A stretch of 64,000 nucleotides of DNA from Coriobacteriia bacterium (GCA_030655755.1 JAUSOQ010000043.1:248001-312000), one strand, 5' to 3'. Counted from the first letter of the stretch, positions 1 to 11,819 are shown. Notes: a model not told the origin generated them from the sequence alone. Translations and numbers: made by a program.

Positions 1-197
1 ATACGCCACAGGTCGCGACGGAAGTACGCCACCACTGCGACGAGGGTGGCGAGGTGGAGCAAGACGTCGAAGCCGAGAGAGGGTCCATCCCACCCGAGGA
101 TCGCCGGTACTAAGACCAGGTGACCGGAGGAAGACACAGGTAGGAACTCGGCGACTCCCTGGACGATGCCGAGCACGAAGGCCTGAACGAGCGACAC
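1..197 (-). CDS. uppP: Undecaprenyl-diphosphatase, N-terminal part (cut by window edge)
   Basis: UppP/BacA is a membrane enzyme that dephosphorylates undecaprenyl pyrophosphate to recycle the lipid carrier for cell-wall synthesis. The translated 65 residues begin [20 protein letters not shown] and continue with the family signature VSSSGHLVL, then a hydrophobic stretch. The start is GTG at 195-197, with a GGAGGT ribosome site lying inside the last codons of rnj (about 203-208). The rnj stop is one base upstream, so the two are coupled. The rest of the gene lies beyond position 1. It falls in the same reading direction as the other envelope genes of the window. Confidence 0.93.
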   Translation of the reverse strand, partial: MSLVQAFVLGIVQGVAEFLPVSSSGHLVLVPAILGWDGPSLGFDVLLHLATLVAVVAYFRRDLWR

Positions 198-198
198 G

Positions 199-1869
199 TC
201 AGACCTCCATGACGACAGGGATGATCATCGGCCGACGCCGCGTGCGCTCCCAGATGAACTGGCCGAGTGAGTCACGAAGCGCCTTCTTGACGACACTCTG
301 GTCGGTGACGCCCTCCTTGGCAGTGCGAGCCAGCACTTTAGCAACTCGTTCTTGAGCATCGGAGAGCATGTTGTCGGTGTCTGATCCGAGGACAAGTCCG
401 CGCGTTACCAGCTCGGCATCTTTTGCAACTGCGCCGGTCTGGGCGTCGATCGCTACGATGACGAGTGCGATGCCGTCGCTAGCCAACATCTGCCGGTCGC
501 GAAGCACGACTTCACCGACATCGCCTACTGATAGCCCGTCGACGTAGACGACGCCTGACTCGACATGTTCTGCAAGACGCGCTCCCTTCTCGGAGAACTC
601 GAGGCAAGAGCCGTTCTCTAAAATGAAGATGTTCTTCTCCAGCACGCCGGTCGCCTTGGCGAGCTTGGCATGCGCATAGAGGTGGCGTGTCTCTCCGTGG
701 ATGGGTACGAAGTACTGTGGCCTGACGAGGTTCAACATGAGCTTGAGTTCCTCGGCCGCTGCGTGGCCGGATACATGCACCAGTGCAGAATCCTTGTGTA
801 TGACTTCAGCGCCTTGTTTACAGAGGCGGTTGATGACGCGGCTGACAGCTTTCTCATTGCCCGGGACCGGTGTGGCCGAGATGACCACGGTGTCCCCCGT
901 CTGGAGCTGCACGGTCTTGTGGTCCGCGTTAGCGATGCGTGCCAGTGCCGATAATGGTTCTCCCTGGCTACCGGTCGAGAGCACGACGACATCCTCGGGA
1001 GGTAGGTTTCCCATGTCGTAAGCGTCGATGATGTCCTTGTCGTCTATATGCAGATAGCCGAGTTCACGGGCGATACGCGTGTTGTTCACCATCGAGCGAC
1101 CCGTCACTGCGATCTTGCGCCCCGCAGCGACTGCGGCGTCGCAGACCTGCTGGACGCGGTGGATGTGTGATGCGAACGAAGCGACGATGATCCGCTGTTC
1201 CGCTCGCTGGAAGATATCACGCAGCGCCACGCCGACGACCGCTTCGGAAGGCGTATGGCCTGTCGACTCGGCATTGGTCGAGTCCGACATGAGCAGCATG
1301 ACGCCCTGTCGCGCCGACTTGGCGATCGCCTGGTAGTCGGTGAACCGGCCGTCGATCGGTGTCTGGTCCAACTTGAAGTCGCCCGTGTGCATGATGTTGC
1401 CGACCGGTGTTCTCACGAAGACCGCCACGCCATCCGGGATCGAGTGGTTGACGGGTATGAAGTCGAGGCCGAACACGCCCAGGTTCACGTGCCCACCGGG
1501 CTTGACCTCGCGCAGCTTCGCCTTCTTGAGCTTGTGTTCTTCAAGCTTTCCCTGGATGAGGCCGAGCGTCAGCTTCGTGCCGAGTATCGGCACGGGGACG
1601 CCTAGGTCTTTGAGTAGGTATGGAAGTGCGCCCGTATGGTCTTCGTGACCATGCGTGATGATGATGCCTTTGAGCTTGTTCTTGCGCTTCAGTATGTAGC
1701 TGTAGTCCGGTAGTAGAAGGTCGACGCCCGGTGTGTCGTCGTCAGGAAACATGATGCCCGCATCGATGACGATCATGTCATTGCCGTACTCGATGACCGT
1801 CATGTTCTTGCCGATCTCGTCAAGCCCGCCGAGCGGGATGACGCGAAGTCGTTCTGTCTTGTGTGTCAT
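199..1869 (-). CDS. rnj: Ribonuclease J
   Basis: This is an RNase J with metallo-beta-lactamase and beta-CASP domains, a 5'-3' exonuclease and endonuclease for mRNA decay and rRNA maturation. At 556 residues it matches the family length. The metal-binding motif HGHEDH sits at residues 73-78, and an HVSGHA motif followed by VPIHGE lies in the second half. An AAGGAG sequence is about 16 bases upstream of the ATG, which is unusually far, and no nearer in-frame start exists. It follows dapA by 71 bases and abuts uppP. With pnp nearby, the region carries two major RNA-decay enzymes. Confidence 0.96.
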   Translation of the reverse strand: MTHKTERLRVIPLGGLDEIGKNMTVIEYGNDMIVIDAGIMFPDDDTPGVDLLLPDYSYILKRKNKLKGIIITHGHEDHTGALPYLLKDLGVPVPILGTKLTLGLIQGKLEEHKLKKAKLREVKPGGHVNLGVFGLDFIPVNHSIPDGVAVFVRTPVGNIMHTGDFKLDQTPIDGRFTDYQAIAKSARQGVMLLMSDSTNAESTGHTPSEAVVGVALRDIFQRAEQRIIVASFASHIHRVQQVCDAAVAAGRKIAVTGRSMVNNTRIARELGYLHIDDKDIIDAYDMGNLPPEDVVVLSTGSQGEPLSALARIANADHKTVQLQTGDTVVISATPVPGNEKAVSRVINRLCKQGAEVIHKDSALVHVSGHAAAEELKLMLNLVRPQYFVPIHGETRHLYAHAKLAKATGVLEKNIFILENGSCLEFSEKGARLAEHVESGVVYVDGLSVGDVGEVVLRDRQMLASDGIALVIVAIDAQTGAVAKDAELVTRGLVLGSDTDNMLSDAQERVAKVLARTAKEGVTDQSVVKKALRDSLGQFIWERTRRRPMIIPVVMEV

Positions 1870-1940
1870 ATGATTCTGTGTCGTACTCCTTCGTTAGGGG
1901 GCTGTTCGGTAGTGCAAGCGGGGCTTTTCGGGCTCCGCAT

Positions 1941-2834
1941 TCAGTCGATGAGGCCGATGTGGCGCATGATGCGCGTCAGCTCGGCGGTCTGGTCCTCGTT
2001 GGCCGGGATAAGTGGTAGACGGGTCTTCCCGACCGGGAAACCGACGAGGTCTAGCGCTTCTTTGACCATGATCGGGTTGGCGGTCATGAACAGGGCCTTG
2101 AACAGTGGCATAAGCTCGAGGTGGACCTTGAGTGCGCGCGTGTGATCACCGGTCGCCTGGGCAGTGAGCATCTCGGCCATCTGGGGTCCCACGATGTGGC
2201 TGGCCACGGAGATGACGCCATTGGCGCCGAGGCCCATCATCGGCAGGGTGTCCTCATCGTTGCCCGAAAGCACCTCGAAGCCGACCGGAGCGCCATCGAT
2301 GATGGAAGCGATCTGCGTGAGATTCGAACTCGCCTCTTTCACTGCGACGATGTTCTCGAAGTCCGAGGCAAGGCGTAGTGTCGTTGCGGCCTCGAGGTTG
2401 ACGACGCTGCGTCCGGGGATGTTGTAGAGCACCACGGGAACGTCGATCGCCGAAGCGATCGCACCGAAGTGACGATACATGCCCTCTTGCGGTGGCTTGT
2501 TGTAGTACGGGACGACCGCCATGACGGCGTCCACGCCGAGTCGGACGACCTTCCTGGCGAACGCGACCGAATCGTCGGTGCAGTTGTCGCCTGCGTTGGC
2601 GATGATGGGCGCCTGCCCGTCGACGGCTTCTATCACGGCTTCGAAGAGTCGCAACTTGTCGTCGTAGAACACTGTGGGGGACTCCCCGGTGGTGCCGCAG
2701 ACGACGAGCGCCTCTGTGCCCTGATCGAGGAGTCGCAGTGCAAGTTCCTGTGCACGCGGAAGGTCGAGTTCTCCGTCAGTGGTGAATGGTGTCACCATCG
2801 CGGTCAACAGGCGTCCGAATCTGGGTTCTGTCAT
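1941..2834 (-). CDS. dapA: 4-hydroxy-tetrahydrodipicolinate synthase
   Basis: DapA condenses pyruvate with aspartate semialdehyde, the first committed step to diaminopimelate and lysine. The 297-residue protein is a TIM barrel of normal length. It shows GTTGESPT at 47-54, YYNKPP at 110-115, YNIPGR at 137-142 and the Schiff-base lysine K166 in VAVKEAS. AGGAG lies about seven bases before the ATG. It follows lysC and dapB in the direction of transcription, so three lysine/diaminopimelate steps are grouped. The 125-base gap between lysC and dapA contains no promoter I can defend. Confidence 0.97.
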   Translation of the reverse strand: MTEPRFGRLLTAMVTPFTTDGELDLPRAQELALRLLDQGTEALVVCGTTGESPTVFYDDKLRLFEAVIEAVDGQAPIIANAGDNCTDDSVAFARKVVRLGVDAVMAVVPYYNKPPQEGMYRHFGAIASAIDVPVVLYNIPGRSVVNLEAATTLRLASDFENIVAVKEASSNLTQIASIIDGAPVGFEVLSGNDEDTLPMMGLGANGVISVASHIVGPQMAEMLTAQATGDHTRALKVHLELMPLFKALFMTANPIMVKEALDLVGFPVGKTRLPLIPANEDQTAELTRIMRHIGLID

Positions 2835-2959
2835 GGTGGTTCTCCTACGTGGACAGGCACCTTTTTTGGGTACCGGATGTACGTGTCTATCTGCAGTATT
2901 GTGCCACAGTCCGCACCCACGCGCCGACCATGGTTGCCGAGAAGACAGGGCAGAGGCGG

Positions 2960-4174
2960 TTAATGTGCGAGGTTGAAAGCCTTGTGCAACGCTGAAATGG
3001 CTGCACCAGTGTATTCGGCCGGCACGAGCACTGAGATCGTCGTGTGGCTGTCGGCTGTCTGCAGAACGGTGACCCTTGCCTCGTAGAGCGCCTCCGCGAG
3101 GCGCGCCATGACACCGGGGACGCCGTGCATGCCGGCGCCGACTAAGGTGACCTTCGCGAGATTCGTGCGCACCTCGTAAGAGAGGCCGAGGTCATCGAGC
3201 ACCCTGCATGCGCGGTCGAGGTCTCCGTTGGCGATGGTGAAGACGAGGATCGCACCTGCGGGTGTGAACATGTCGAGTGATACGCCTGCGTCGGCCATCG
3301 CGCGATAGATAAGAGCCTGTGCGCCCATGTGCGCATCGCTGCCCTCTTCGGCCGGAAGTGTGACGCGTATACGCGTGACGCCGGCGGCGTGTGATACGGC
3401 TGTGGCGAGCGCTTGAGGTCGATATGCCGAGATATCCGCGACAAGCGTGCCAGGGTGGTCGGTATAGGTGTTGCGCACACGTATGGCAAGACCACTGGCG
3501 AGTGCGAGTTCAGCGGCGGGCGTATGGACGACGCGAGATCCGTGCCGCGCCATCTGGAAAAGCTCGTCGGCGCGAATGACATCGAGCACCACGGCGTCTT
3601 TGCATGCGCGCGGATCCGCCGTCATGATGCCGTCGACATCCGTGTAGATCTCGACCGCCTCGGCATGCAGGGCCACGCCGAGTGCGCAGGCGGTCGTATC
3701 GCTACCGCCTCGACCGAGGGTCGTCAGACACCCATCGGGGGCGATGCCCTGAAAACCGGCAACGACCGGCACGATCCCGCGTGCGATCGCGTCGAGCAGC
3801 GGAGCCGGGTACACCTCGGCGATATGTGCGTTCTCATGTACCCCGTCGGTGCCGATACCGGCTTCGGCTCCGGTGAAAGCACGACCTTGGATACCGGCGG
3901 CGCGCAACTCATGCGCGACCACTACCGCCGAGATGACCTCGCCGGTCGATGCCAGCAAGTCGCGCTCCCGTTCATCCGGAGGCATGCCTTCCACCAGGGA
4001 AAGCAGGGTGTCGGTCGCATAGGGCGCGCCTGTGCGACCCATGGCCGAGACGACCACGACCGGCGCTGTATCCAGTTCGATGGCCTCAGTCACCCGGCGC
4101 CCGATCGCGGAGCGTCCCTCAGGCGTAGCCACCGATGTACCGCCGAACTTCATGATGATGATACGGTCGTCCAC
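2960..4174 (-). CDS. lysC: Aspartate kinase
   Basis: Aspartokinase phosphorylates aspartate at the entry to lysine, threonine and methionine synthesis. The 404-residue product has the amino-acid kinase domain, with KFGGTSVA at 9-16 and the later TLGRGGSDTTA segment. Tandem ACT domains in roughly the last 140 residues imply allosteric feedback control, the usual arrangement of the family. The start is GTG with GGGGGAG seven bases upstream, and the dapB stop is four bases before it, so translation is probably coupled. A single monofunctional enzyme is seen, with no homoserine dehydrogenase fusion. Confidence 0.96.
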   Translation of the reverse strand: MDDRIIIMKFGGTSVATPEGRSAIGRRVTEAIELDTAPVVVVSAMGRTGAPYATDTLLSLVEGMPPDERERDLLASTGEVISAVVVAHELRAAGIQGRAFTGAEAGIGTDGVHENAHIAEVYPAPLLDAIARGIVPVVAGFQGIAPDGCLTTLGRGGSDTTACALGVALHAEAVEIYTDVDGIMTADPRACKDAVVLDVIRADELFQMARHGSRVVHTPAAELALASGLAIRVRNTYTDHPGTLVADISAYRPQALATAVSHAAGVTRIRVTLPAEEGSDAHMGAQALIYRAMADAGVSLDMFTPAGAILVFTIANGDLDRACRVLDDLGLSYEVRTNLAKVTLVGAGMHGVPGVMARLAEALYEARVTVLQTADSHTTISVLVPAEYTGAAISALHKAFNLAH

Positions 4175-4178
4175 GACG

Positions 4179-4964
4179 CTACTCCCCCATCAGCCGTTCA
4201 AGACCGACGATAAGACCGCTGCGTTCCCTTACCTCGCGAACGGCGAGGATGACGCCTGGCATGAAGCTCGTACGGTCGATCGAGTCGTGTCGCAGGGACA
4301 GAGTCTGACCCTGTCCGCCGAAAAGCACTTCTTGGTGAGCGACGAGACCGGGCAGGCGCACCGAGTGGATGGTGATGTCGTCGACCAATGCGCCGCGCGC
4401 GCCTTCGGCCACCTCGGTCTCACGTCCGGGCGCGGGTGGCACCTCGCGCCGGGTCTCAGCGATGAGATGCGCCGTGCGAAGTGCGGTGCCCGAGGGCGCA
4501 TCAGCTTTACGGTCATGGTGGAGTTCGATGATCTCGACGTGTGGCATGTAGCGCGCCGCCTCAGTCGCGAAGCGCATCATCAACACTGCACCGATCGCGA
4601 AGTTGGGCGCCACGAACAGGCAGGTGCCCTCGGGCACCTCGGCTGCGAGCGCTTCAAGAGCGTCGCTACTGATGCCGGTGGTCCCGACGACACAGTCGAC
4701 TCCGGCGGCCATCGCGATGCGCAGATTCTCGCCCACCACTGTCGGGTGCGTGAAGTCGACGAGGACATCCGCGTCAAAGGAGGCGATCGTGTCGGCCAGA
4801 TCACCCTGCACGAGCAGACTGCTTCCATTGCCGTCGTCGAGTGCGGTTCCGACGCTGGCAGGATCCACTGCGGCGACGACCGCCATATCCGGTTCCGCGG
4901 TCACGGCTTTGACGACCTCGCGGCCCATCTTACCTGCCGCTCCTGTGACAATGACCCGTATCAT
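4179..4964 (-). CDS. dapB: 4-hydroxy-tetrahydrodipicolinate reductase
   Basis: DapB reduces the DapA product using NAD(P)H. The 261 residues start with the nucleotide-binding loop GAAGKMG at 8-14. The catalytic signature ELHHDRKADAPSGTA includes H149, H150 and K153. The ribosome site AGGGGAG is six bases before the ATG. The gene lies between an M16 peptidase and lysC with very short spacers, inside the dapB-lysC-dapA block. Although dapB precedes dapA in transcription order, no ordering constraint on function is implied. Confidence 0.96.
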   Translation of the reverse strand: MIRVIVTGAAGKMGREVVKAVTAEPDMAVVAAVDPASVGTALDDGNGSSLLVQGDLADTIASFDADVLVDFTHPTVVGENLRIAMAAGVDCVVGTTGISSDALEALAAEVPEGTCLFVAPNFAIGAVLMMRFATEAARYMPHVEIIELHHDRKADAPSGTALRTAHLIAETRREVPPAPGRETEVAEGARGALVDDITIHSVRLPGLVAHQEVLFGGQGQTLSLRHDSIDRTSFMPGVILAVREVRERSGLIVGLERLMGE

Positions 4965-4982
4965 GCGACACTCCCCTCGCGT

Positions 4983-6230
4983 CTAGAGCAGATGTGCGAC
5001 GTCGTCGGTGTTAAACGGCGCAACCATCGTGAGCACGTGATCCGCGCCGAACAGCCGACCCGCAAGCGAGCTGACGTCCTCAGACGTAACAGCGTCGACA
5101 CGCTCGACAAGCTCATCGATCGATAGGCACTCCCCGTGTGTGACCTCGTTCTTGCCGAGGCGCGTCATCCGGGAGCGCGTTGATTCAAGGCTCAGCACCA
5201 GCTGACCCTTGAGGCTTTCCTTCGCCCGGTGCAGTTCCTCGGCAGTGATGCCACTACCGGCGACTTTCTCGATCTCGGTCTTGATCAATCCCACGACCTG
5301 CTCGGCGTTGGACGGGCGCGTACCCGCGTACACGACGAACTGGCCGGTGTCCTGGTACAGCGTGTGATAGGAGTAGACCGCGTAGGCCAGGCCCTTCTTC
5401 TCGCGGATCTCGATGAACAGGCGCGACGCCATTCCGCCGCCAAGCGTCGCGTCGAGGATAGAGAGTGCGAACCGCTCCTGGTCGCGGGCCTTCAGTGCCG
5501 CGACGCCCCAGCAGATGTGCGCCTGCTCGGTCTCCTTGCGTACGACCTGTATCCGTGGCTGTACCACGGGCGTCTCCTCGACCCGCTCTAAGCGAGGTCC
5601 TTCAGGAAGGATGAGCATGCGTTTCACGAGGTCGACAAGCGCCGCATGCGAGATGTTGCCCGCAGCCGCGACGACGACGTTGCCGGTCTGATAGTGGCGC
5701 TGCTTGAAGTCGGCCGAAGCGATGTGGTCGAAGGCTCCGACCGTCTCGCGTTTTCCGAGAACCGGCAGGCCGAGCGGGTGATCGGGCAACAACGTCGCCG
5801 CGAACAACTCGTGTACCATGTCGTCAGGAGTGTCCTCGTGGCGGGCTATCTCCTCGAGCACGACCTCTCTCTCGGATACAATGGCGTCATCGGCGAGCAA
5901 TGCGTTACAGACCATGTCCGAGAGGACCTCGACCGCATCATCCACGTGTTCATCGAGCACGCGAGCGTAGTAGCACGTGTATTCCTTGCTCGTGAAGGCG
6001 TTCAGCTCCGCGCCGAGGCGCTCGAAGTGCTCAGAGATGTCCTGGGCGCTGCGTGTAGGAGTGCCCTTGAACATCATGTGCTCCATGAAGTGCGACATGC
6101 CCGCCTCGCCGGCGTGTTCGTCCCGACTCCCGACCGAGAACCATATGCCGATCGCCACCGATCGCACGTGGTCCATCGGCTCCGTGAGAACCGTGACACC
6201 GTTGTCGAGGACCGTCTTGTCGTAGAACAT
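4983..6230 (-). CDS. M16-family zinc peptidase (processing-peptidase type)
   Basis: The 415-residue protein belongs to the M16 (pitrilysin/insulinase) family of inverted zinc-motif peptidases. It has HFMEH (H47, E50, H51) and a downstream glutamate-rich helix, and a C-terminal M16 domain containing YAVYSYH. Its length fits the single-chain bacterial group that is commonly found between pnp and dapB in actinobacteria and firmicutes. The substrate is unknown. The start is uncertain: I chose ATG at 6228-6230, and an ATG at 6240-6242 and a GTG at 6297-6299 are in frame. None has a strong ribosome site. About 114 bases separate it from pnp. Confidence 0.9.
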   Translation of the reverse strand: MFYDKTVLDNGVTVLTEPMDHVRSVAIGIWFSVGSRDEHAGEAGMSHFMEHMMFKGTPTRSAQDISEHFERLGAELNAFTSKEYTCYYARVLDEHVDDAVEVLSDMVCNALLADDAIVSEREVVLEEIARHEDTPDDMVHELFAATLLPDHPLGLPVLGKRETVGAFDHIASADFKQRHYQTGNVVVAAAGNISHAALVDLVKRMLILPEGPRLERVEETPVVQPRIQVVRKETEQAHICWGVAALKARDQERFALSILDATLGGGMASRLFIEIREKKGLAYAVYSYHTLYQDTGQFVVYAGTRPSNAEQVVGLIKTEIEKVAGSGITAEELHRAKESLKGQLVLSLESTRSRMTRLGKNEVTHGECLSIDELVERVDAVTSEDVSSLAGRLFGADHVLTMVAPFNTDDVAHLL

Positions 6231-6344
6231 GGTCACATCCATCCCAGGTCGTCCATCGTCTGCTTGTCTGTCACAAGATACACCGACGGCCCGACACACG
6301 CCGCACGCGACGGGTACCGGGCCGATCTTCTCGGTGCGGTCGTA

Positions 6345-8510
<2,166 letters not shown>

Positions 8511-8584
8511 GCCTCTTCCTCTGCTTCCTCGGACTTCGCCCCTTGCGAAGACCTTGTGATCGGGGCCGTGTGCCCCTACGACAA

Positions 8585-8610
8585 CGAAGGCGGGAAGATT
8601 CCCGCCTTCG
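8585..8610 (-). terminator. Perfect 11-bp hairpin between rpsO and pnp
   Basis: The arms CGAAGGCGGGA (8585-8595) and TCCCGCCTTCG (8600-8610) pair perfectly around a four-base loop, 13 bases after the rpsO stop. In the minus-strand RNA no T tract follows (TTGTCGT). It may terminate or attenuate rpsO transcripts, or act as a processing stem ahead of pnp as in enterobacteria. The sequence does not distinguish these. Confidence 0.6.
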
Positions 8611-8623
8611 CGTGTCTTCAAGA

Positions 8624-8893
8624 TTAGTTGCGCAGTCCTAGCTTCACAACGATCGCGCGGTAGCGCTCGATGTCTATCTTCTTGAGATAGTTCAGAAGGC
8701 GACGGCGTTGGCCGACCATCTGCAGCAGACCACGACGGGTGTGGTGGTCGTGCTTGTGGTAGCGCAGGTGCTCGGTGAGGTCGCGGATGCGCTGCGTGAG
8801 CAGTGCGATCTGGACTTCGGCGGAGCCGGTGTCGCCCTCGGTGCGGGCGTGCTCGGCGATGATCTTGGACTTCACGTCCTTGGGTAGTGCCAT
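8624..8893 (-). CDS. rpsO: 30S ribosomal protein S15
   Basis: S15 is a primary 16S rRNA binding protein of the platform of the small subunit. The 89-residue product has the expected length and the family pattern [17 protein letters not shown], then [21 protein letters not shown]. The start [10 protein letters not shown] at ATG 8891-8893 has AAGGGTGA seven bases upstream. A longer in-frame reading upstream has no S15 similarity. It has its own probable promoter and is followed by pnp. Confidence 0.98.
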   Translation of the reverse strand: MALPKDVKSKIIAEHARTEGDTGSAEVQIALLTQRIRDLTEHLRYHKHDHHTRRGLLQMVGQRRRLLNYLKKIDIERYRAIVVKLGLRN

Positions 8894-8985
8894 ATTCAGT
8901 TCACCCTTCTTTCGGATTCGCCCCTGTCCGAGGTGAGCGTGGGTGGCTCGGTCATCCCAGGCAGGGGTACGCATACAACCGGAGC

Positions 8986-8994
8986 AGTATAGCA
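8986..8994 (-). promoter_or_regulatory. Extended -10 promoter candidate for rpsO
   Basis: On the minus strand the sequence TGCTATACT forms an extended -10 element about 93 bases before the rpsO start codon. No convincing -35 is seen at 16-18 bases, where the ribF stop lies, so recognition would rely on the TGC extension. The same TGCTA core occurs ahead of rimP and rpmF. Confidence 0.5.
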
Positions 8995-9000
8995 CACACA

Positions 9001-9017
9001 GCACCAGCTACTGGTGC
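9001..9017 (-). terminator. Small inverted repeat spanning the ribF stop
   Basis: GCACCAG (9001-9007) and CTGGTGC (9011-9017) flank the ribF stop codon, giving a seven-base-pair stem with a three-base loop. No T run follows. It is a weak terminator candidate separating the rimP-to-ribF operon from rpsO. Confidence 0.3.
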
Positions 9018-9946
9018 GATTCGGAGACCAGTACTTTGGCGACCTGCTGGATGTCGCGCTGTATCGCCTCGGCAAGATCGGTCGGTGACGCGAAACGACG
9101 CTGATCCCGCAGGCGATGTACGAACTCGACAACGAGTTGCCGCCCGTAGAGGTCGCCGTGCCATCCGATGAGATGTGCCTCGGTGGTCGCGTTCGCTTCA
9201 GGAAACGTCGGAGGTGGTCCCACGGAGATCGCAGCAGGGATGCGTTCGTCATCAACCAGCGCGAAGCCTGCGTAGACGCCATCAGCGGGTACTGCGGACT
9301 CGTGGTGGACGGTCAGGTTCGCAGTGGGGATCCCGATAGAAGCACCCTCTCCCCTACCATGGACGACGCGGCCACGGAGTCGGTGTGGTCTGCCGAGAAG
9401 CCGAGCCGCAAGCGCGACATCGCCCTGGGCCACGGCGGCACGTACGCGTGTGGACGTGACGGGTTCACCGTCGACGGTGATGAGCTCGTGTGCGACGACG
9501 GTGAAGCTATGCTGCGCTCCGAACGCTTCGAGGGTGCCGACGTCACCGGCGGCGCGATTGCCGAATCGGAAGTCGTGGCCCACCACGGTGGCGACGGGGA
9601 TGAAGCTGTCGAGCAAGACGTCGCGTAAGAAGCGCTCGGGCGACATAGCGGCGAGTCGAGTATCGAATGGCACGACGAGTACCGTATCGGTGCCGAGTCC
9701 TGAGAGGAATGCGAGTTTGTCATCCAGATCGAGGAGTTGTGGGGCGGCGGTCTCAGGCGAGACGACGCGATCGGGATCGCGGTCGAATGTGACGACCGAG
9801 GATGACGCATCGAGCGCATGCGCGATCTCGACCGTGTGGTGGACGAGAGCCTGGTGGCCGAGGTGCACGCCGTCGAATACGCCGATAGCGATGGCCGCAG
9901 CATCAAGCGGCGTCATCTGTGGTTCCCATGTGACGATCCGTGTCAT
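9008..9946 (-). CDS. ribF: Bifunctional riboflavin kinase / FAD synthetase
   Basis: RibF phosphorylates riboflavin to FMN and adenylates FMN to FAD. The N-terminal nucleotidyltransferase domain has GVFDGVHLGH at 22-31. The C-terminal flavokinase domain has the GIPTAN motif and the later DLYGRQLVVEFVHRLR segment. The 312-residue length is normal. Its ATG overlaps the truB stop by four bases (9943-9946), so it is translationally coupled. It is the last gene of the rimP operon. Confidence 0.96.
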   Translation of the reverse strand: MTRIVTWEPQMTPLDAAAIAIGVFDGVHLGHQALVHHTVEIAHALDASSSVVTFDRDPDRVVSPETAAPQLLDLDDKLAFLSGLGTDTVLVVPFDTRLAAMSPERFLRDVLLDSFIPVATVVGHDFRFGNRAAGDVGTLEAFGAQHSFTVVAHELITVDGEPVTSTRVRAAVAQGDVALAARLLGRPHRLRGRVVHGRGEGASIGIPTANLTVHHESAVPADGVYAGFALVDDERIPAAISVGPPPTFPEANATTEAHLIGWHGDLYGRQLVVEFVHRLRDQRRFASPTDLAEAIQRDIQQVAKVLVSESHQ

Positions 9947-10845
9947 CGCGCCACCCCGAGGACGGTCTCTGCCATCAGTCTAGCGCCATGTGAGCGGTAG
10001 ACCGCCACCAGTCGTCCATGCTCTGTGAGCGCGACAGGGCCATCACTGAACCCGTCTGACTCGAACGGTCGTCCATTCGCGATGGCATTGGCCTGTTCGT
10101 CATCGACCTCAAGCACCGGCATGCCAAGCGCAGGAAGCGGGTCAACGAACAGCGTGCGGATATCGTCGACCTCGGCAAGTTTCGTCAGCGGGATCGTCTC
10201 ATCGATGGTCACCGGACCGCTCGCAGTACGCCGCAGTGAACACAAGTGCGCTACAGAGTCGGCGGCGCGACCTATGTCGCGGGCAAGCGCCCTGATGTAG
10301 GTGCCCTTGGAGACCGTGAAACGTACGGTCCAGGTGGCTTCGTGTGGGTCTCTGTCGAGCAGAACGGCATCGAAGATCGTGATCGGACGTGGAGAGAGAT
10401 CGATGTCGCCACCGGCACGAGCCACTCTGTGAGCGGTCTTGCCGTCTACCTTGATCGCCGAGTAGATCGGCGGTTGTTGCATGGAATCGCCAAGGAAGCG
10501 CTCGAGGATGTCTGCCGCCGTGTCACCTTCGAAGATCTTTGAGGATACCGGCGCGGTCCGCGTGATCGCACCGTCTGCATCATCGGTGTCCGTCTCGGCG
10601 CCGAACGCGATGACGGCCTCATATGATTTCGTCTTGGCGCTGAGATAGCGCTCCAGACGCGTATACGGTCCTACGAGTACGAGCAGCACACCGGTGGCCG
10701 AGGGGTCGAGCGTTCCAGCGTGGCCGACGCGTCGTTCGCCGGTGACTCTCCGCACGGTCTCAACGACCGCGTGGCTGGTCATGCCGGAGGGTTTGTCGAT
10801 CAGCAGGAGTCCCGCGAGGTCCGTGGCTCCACGCTTCACACTCAC
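9943..10845 (-). CDS. truB: tRNA pseudouridine-55 synthase
   Basis: TruB makes pseudouridine 55 in the T loop of tRNAs. The 300-residue protein has the KPSGMTSH motif and the catalytic aspartate D47 in GHAGTLDPSATG. The start is GTG overlapping the nrnA stop by three bases (GTGA junction), with GGGAGG upstream. It sits between nrnA and ribF in the standard actinobacterial and firmicute order after rbfA. Confidence 0.96.
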   Translation of the reverse strand: MSVKRGATDLAGLLLIDKPSGMTSHAVVETVRRVTGERRVGHAGTLDPSATGVLLVLVGPYTRLERYLSAKTKSYEAVIAFGAETDTDDADGAITRTAPVSSKIFEGDTAADILERFLGDSMQQPPIYSAIKVDGKTAHRVARAGGDIDLSPRPITIFDAVLLDRDPHEATWTVRFTVSKGTYIRALARDIGRAADSVAHLCSLRRTASGPVTIDETIPLTKLAEVDDIRTLFVDPLPALGMPVLEVDDEQANAIANGRPFESDGFSDGPVALTEHGRLVAVYRSHGARLMAETVLGVAR

Positions 10846-11816
10846 CCGTGCGCCTCCCTCAACGCCGGCAGCAGGACCGTCAGGAGGTCCGGTATCTCGC
10901 CTTCGAAGGTGAAACCCGCGGCGGCCGCGTGCCCCCCACCACCGAATGCACGTGCCACCGACCCGACATCAGCGCTTCCCTTCGCGCGCAAAGACACGTG
11001 CACGAGTCCAGGCGAGCGCTTCATGAGGAAGACGATGCGGGCCCCACGAAGTGCGCGCACTTCGTCGATGAGGTTCTCGCTCTCGGCCTTGAGGGCGCCC
11101 GTCTGTGTGAAATCGTCGTCCTCCACCCAGGAATATGCGATCGAATCGCCATCCACACAGGTGACCCGCTCAAGCGTTCGTCCGATGAGCGCGAGGGCGC
11201 CCACAGAGCGGCTCTCATAAACCTCAGTGAACACTCGCTGCACATCGACCCCGTGCTCAAGCATCTCGGCAGCGATGCGGAAGGTACGCGATGTCGTGTT
11301 CGAGTAGCTGAAACGTCCCGAATCGGTGACCAGAGCGGTGTAGAGACAGGTAGCGACATCAACATCCGGGTCGATGTCCATCTCGAAGAGAAGCTCCCAC
11401 AAAATCCCACCGACGGAGGATGCTGCTGGATCGACGATCGAGAGTGTGCCGAACCGCGCGTTGTCGGGATGGTGGTCGATGACTATAAGGTCGTCCGCAC
11501 TGCGCGCGAGCGATTCAGCATCACCAAGTCGCGCGAACGTTGGAGTGTCGAGTGCGATGAAGACATCGGGTACGTCCGTGTCGATCGCAGCGCGATAGAG
11601 TCCCGATCCGGGTAGGAACGCGTACGTCTCCGGCACGGAGTCACCGGATGCGAGAACGGGCACCGCGTTCAGGCCGATGCTGCGAAGTGCGAGTACCAGT
11701 CCGAGTGTGGAGCCGACCGCATCGCCGTCGGGGTCGACGTGCGCACCTACGGCCACGCTCTTTGCGCTGCGGACGAGGGCAGCGAAGCGTGTCGAATCGG
11801 CACCACTCGCGCTCAT
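10842..11816 (-). CDS. nrnA: Bifunctional oligoribonuclease / pAp phosphatase NrnA
   Basis: NrnA is a DHH-DHHA1 phosphoesterase that degrades nano-RNAs and can dephosphorylate 3'-phosphoadenosine 5'-phosphate. Of its 324 residues, the DHH domain shows HVDPDGDA around 26-33 and DHH at 114-116. The DHHA1 domain ends with the GGGGHAAAAGF substrate loop near residue 300. It starts three bases after the rbfA stop and overlaps truB. It completes the RNA-turnover set of the window with PNPase, RNase J and RNase III. Confidence 0.94.
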   Translation of the reverse strand: MSASGADSTRFAALVRSAKSVAVGAHVDPDGDAVGSTLGLVLALRSIGLNAVPVLASGDSVPETYAFLPGSGLYRAAIDTDVPDVFIALDTPTFARLGDAESLARSADDLIVIDHHPDNARFGTLSIVDPAASSVGGILWELLFEMDIDPDVDVATCLYTALVTDSGRFSYSNTTSRTFRIAAEMLEHGVDVQRVFTEVYESRSVGALALIGRTLERVTCVDGDSIAYSWVEDDDFTQTGALKAESENLIDEVRALRGARIVFLMKRSPGLVHVSLRAKGSADVGSVARAFGGGGHAAAAGFTFEGEIPDLLTVLLPALREAHG

Positions 11817-11819
11817 GTG

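Noticed and set aside
2835-2959. Possible lysine riboswitch or other leader between lysC and dapA
   Set aside because: The 125-base gap is too short for a lysine riboswitch, and I see no conserved core or terminator pair.
8511-8621. Upstream extension of pnp reading into the rpsO-pnp hairpin
   Set aside because: The added residues are not conserved in PNPase, and the ATG at 8508-8510 has a ribosome site.
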